The position numbers and the translations under genes are program-made. From NCBI GenBank assembly GCA_030630905.1, contig DAOVMB010000086.1, positions 1 to 8,182 on the forward strand: 8,182 nt of DNA. Reading direction: 5' to 3'. Positions 7,106 through 8,182 of the stretch are shown here, piece after piece (the first letter of the stretch is position 1; each line of letters opens with the position of its first letter). The notes beneath the pieces are model-generated. The model had not been told where the DNA came from. It made no database searches and worked only from the letters and a program-made list of their open reading frames with translations. Source of the stretch: Sedimentisphaerales bacterium. GTDB lineage: Bacteria; Planctomycetota; Phycisphaerae; Sedimentisphaerales; Anaerobacaceae.

Positions 7106-7333
7106 AATAACAGTTTTTACTGGTTACATTATAACTTTTCCGCCAGAATAAGCGAGACCAAATTGCGGCAGCCGGTCATTTACCACAAAGAATTGCAGGA
7201 TAGACTTAGCCCACGACTGAATAGCGACAGGCCCATTTTTGTGTTTGCGTCGAAAATCGACAACCTTTACAATGACTTCAAGGACGCAATGAGAAATAGT
7301 ATTATCGACCGGGTTCTGAGCAGTCGAGCCTGA
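7106..7333 (+). pseudogene. Start-less coding remnant of an unknown gene, upstream of the HtrA-like protease
   Basis: A frame without stops runs for 75 codons to TGA at 7331. From about 7148 its composition looks coding: SETKLRQPVIYHKELQDRL, then SDRPIFVFASKIDNLYNDF, then KDAMRNSIIDRVLSSRA. Codon choice resembles the neighbours. There is no ATG before 7289, no upstream ribosome site that fits, and the first 14 codons are AT-rich and not protein-like. The left edge is 28 bases from the palindromic repeat. I infer the 3' end of a gene whose front was lost, perhaps when the repeat or a rearrangement came in. It ends 14 bases before the protease start, the spacing of an operon neighbour. I do not recognise the family. 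A TTG start at 7163, giving a 56-residue protein, is the alternative. Confidence 0.45.
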
Positions 7334-7337
7334 TTAT

Positions 7338-7341
7338 GGAG
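7338..7341 (+). promoter_or_regulatory. Ribosome binding site of the HtrA-like protease
   Basis: GGAG six bases before the ATG at 7348. It supports that start, which also gives a complete signal peptide. Confidence 0.65.
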
Positions 7342-7347
7342 TGATAT

Positions 7348-8182
7348 ATGTACACAAACACGACAAATAAATCCACAAGTCATAAGTATTTTTGTGCTCT
7401 TGTGCTGCTGTGCTGCTGTACACTGTGTTTTGCCGACAGGATTGTCCTGAAAGAAGGTCAGATTATAACCGGCAAGATAATTCTGGAAAAGCAAACGCAG
7501 TTGTACATCGATATCGGCATAACGGTCCTGACGGTTCCAAAGGACAAGATACTCGAATACAAGTACAGCGACACTATCGAAGCCAAGAACGCTGACGCCA
7601 ATGACGCGGGCGCCGAAGCTGTTTCACAGCCTGTCGAAAATGTGTCTAATCGGCTCTACAAAACCGCCAACCTTAAAAAGACAACGATTGAGAAATGTGT
7701 GGACACAGTCTCCGAGGCGGTTGTAAAAATCTCGTCTCCGGGCGGTTCAGGTTCCGGCTTCTTCATTAACGAAGATGGATTCCTGATAACCAACTATCAC
7801 GTCATCGAAAAGGAAACCAGGATCGAAGTTACAGTGTTCCAAAAAGCGAAAAACGGCTTTGAAACAAAAAAATTCAAAAAGGTTAAAATAGAAGCCATCA
7901 ATCCCTTTGTCGACCTGGCATTGCTGAAGATCGAGGACCTCGGCGACACGAAAGTCCCGTCCGTTTACCTCGGTGATATCGGCCGCATCAAAACAGGTGA
8001 AGAAGTCTTTGCAATCGGCAATCCGCTCGGTCTCGAAAGAACTGTCACTAACGGTGTCATCAGCACGAAAAACAGGGCCTTCGAAGGACTTCTGTATATA
8101 CAAACCAACGCCGATATCAACCCGGGCAACTCCGGCGGCCCGCTGTTCAATCTGGCAGGCGAGGTCATCGGTGTGACCAATA
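7348..8182 (+). CDS. HtrA/DegP-type secreted trypsin-like serine protease, N-terminal part (3' end outside window)
   Basis: This is a periplasmic serine protease that would degrade or hold misfolded envelope proteins. The visible 278 residues begin with a signal peptide (HKYFCALVLLCCCTLCFA) likely cut near residue 29; the run of Cys also allows lipoprotein processing. Residues 30-72 (DRIVLKEGQIITGKIILEKQ onward, to VPKDKILEYK) form a small beta module. A linker rich in Ala, Asp and Asn follows (about 75-100). The protease domain starts near 110 and carries the full triad: H151 in TNYHVIE, D189 in PFVDLALLKI, and S262 in NPGNSGGPL. The family segments GSGSGFFINEDGFLITN and AIGNPLGLERTVTNGVIS are also present. 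Any PDZ domain would lie beyond the edge. It is divergent from the SurA-like operon. Whether it is DegP, DegQ or DegS cannot be told from this part. Confidence 0.93.
   Translation, partial: MYTNTTNKSTSHKYFCALVLLCCCTLCFADRIVLKEGQIITGKIILEKQTQLYIDIGITVLTVPKDKILEYKYSDTIEAKNADANDAGAEAVSQPVENVSNRLYKTANLKKTTIEKCVDTVSEAVVKISSPGGSGSGFFINEDGFLITNYHVIEKETRIEVTVFQKAKNGFETKKFKKVKIEAINPFVDLALLKIEDLGDTKVPSVYLGDIGRIKTGEEVFAIGNPLGLERTVTNGVISTKNRAFEGLLYIQTNADINPGNSGGPLFNLAGEVIGVTN

Noticed and set aside
7077..7151. Short frame from ATG 7077 (24 codons) that could be the front of the 7106-7333 fragment through a frameshift
   Set aside because: It is AT-rich, not protein-like, and begins inside the palindrome; joining it would need an unproven shift near 7148.

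Overview
The window looks like part of the chromosome of a Gram-negative bacterium with an outer membrane. A Planctomycetota member, for example a Phycisphaerae-like lineage, is my best guess. This rests on three things: mixed GC with AT-rich spacers; the style of the small lineage-type genes (the orphan between pstB and phoU, and the short beta module at the start of the HtrA-like protease); and a spacer repeat of the CATTCTGAGC/GAAGAATCT type. The taxonomic call is inference. The membrane-biogenesis genes themselves only require an LPS-type envelope.

Region 1 (1-2415, plus strand) is the 3' part of a phosphate-uptake operon. It holds the end of pstA, then pstB (overlapping pstA by 7 bases), then a 118-residue unknown protein with an Sm-like look, then phoU. 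Directly after the phoU stop, and in the same reading frame, 49 codons read like the last two or three strands of an outer-membrane beta-barrel and end in a C-terminal Phe. They have no credible start of their own, so they are best read as a porin-gene remnant. PstA and PstB form the inner-membrane phosphate importer with PstS and PstC, which lie outside the window. PhoU couples the importer to the phosphate-sensing kinase.

Region 2 (2488-6856, minus strand, convergent with region 1) is a three-gene envelope-biogenesis operon read from right to left: a secreted SurA/PrsA-like peptidyl-prolyl isomerase, an LptF-type permease with an unusually large periplasmic domain, and an LptG-type permease. 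The isomerase would help outer-membrane proteins fold. LptF and LptG would form the membrane part of the ABC machine that extracts lipopolysaccharide from the inner membrane, with an LptB ATPase encoded elsewhere.

Region 3 (6857-7347) is a 491-base spacer between divergent genes. It holds a nested imperfect palindrome of about 170 bases (6905-7077). After it comes an open frame without a start (7106-7333) that reads like the 3' end of a lost gene.

Region 4 (7348-8182, plus strand) is the first 278 residues of a secreted HtrA/DegP-type trypsin-like protease, cut by the window edge. Its catalytic triad is visible. A SurA-like chaperone and a DegP-like protease thus stand back to back.

I see no clear new defence or mobile system. 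The items most worth following up are the porin remnant behind phoU, the orphan gene in the pst operon, the palindrome with the gene fragment beside it, and the enlarged LptF. No tRNA, rRNA or CRISPR array was recognised.
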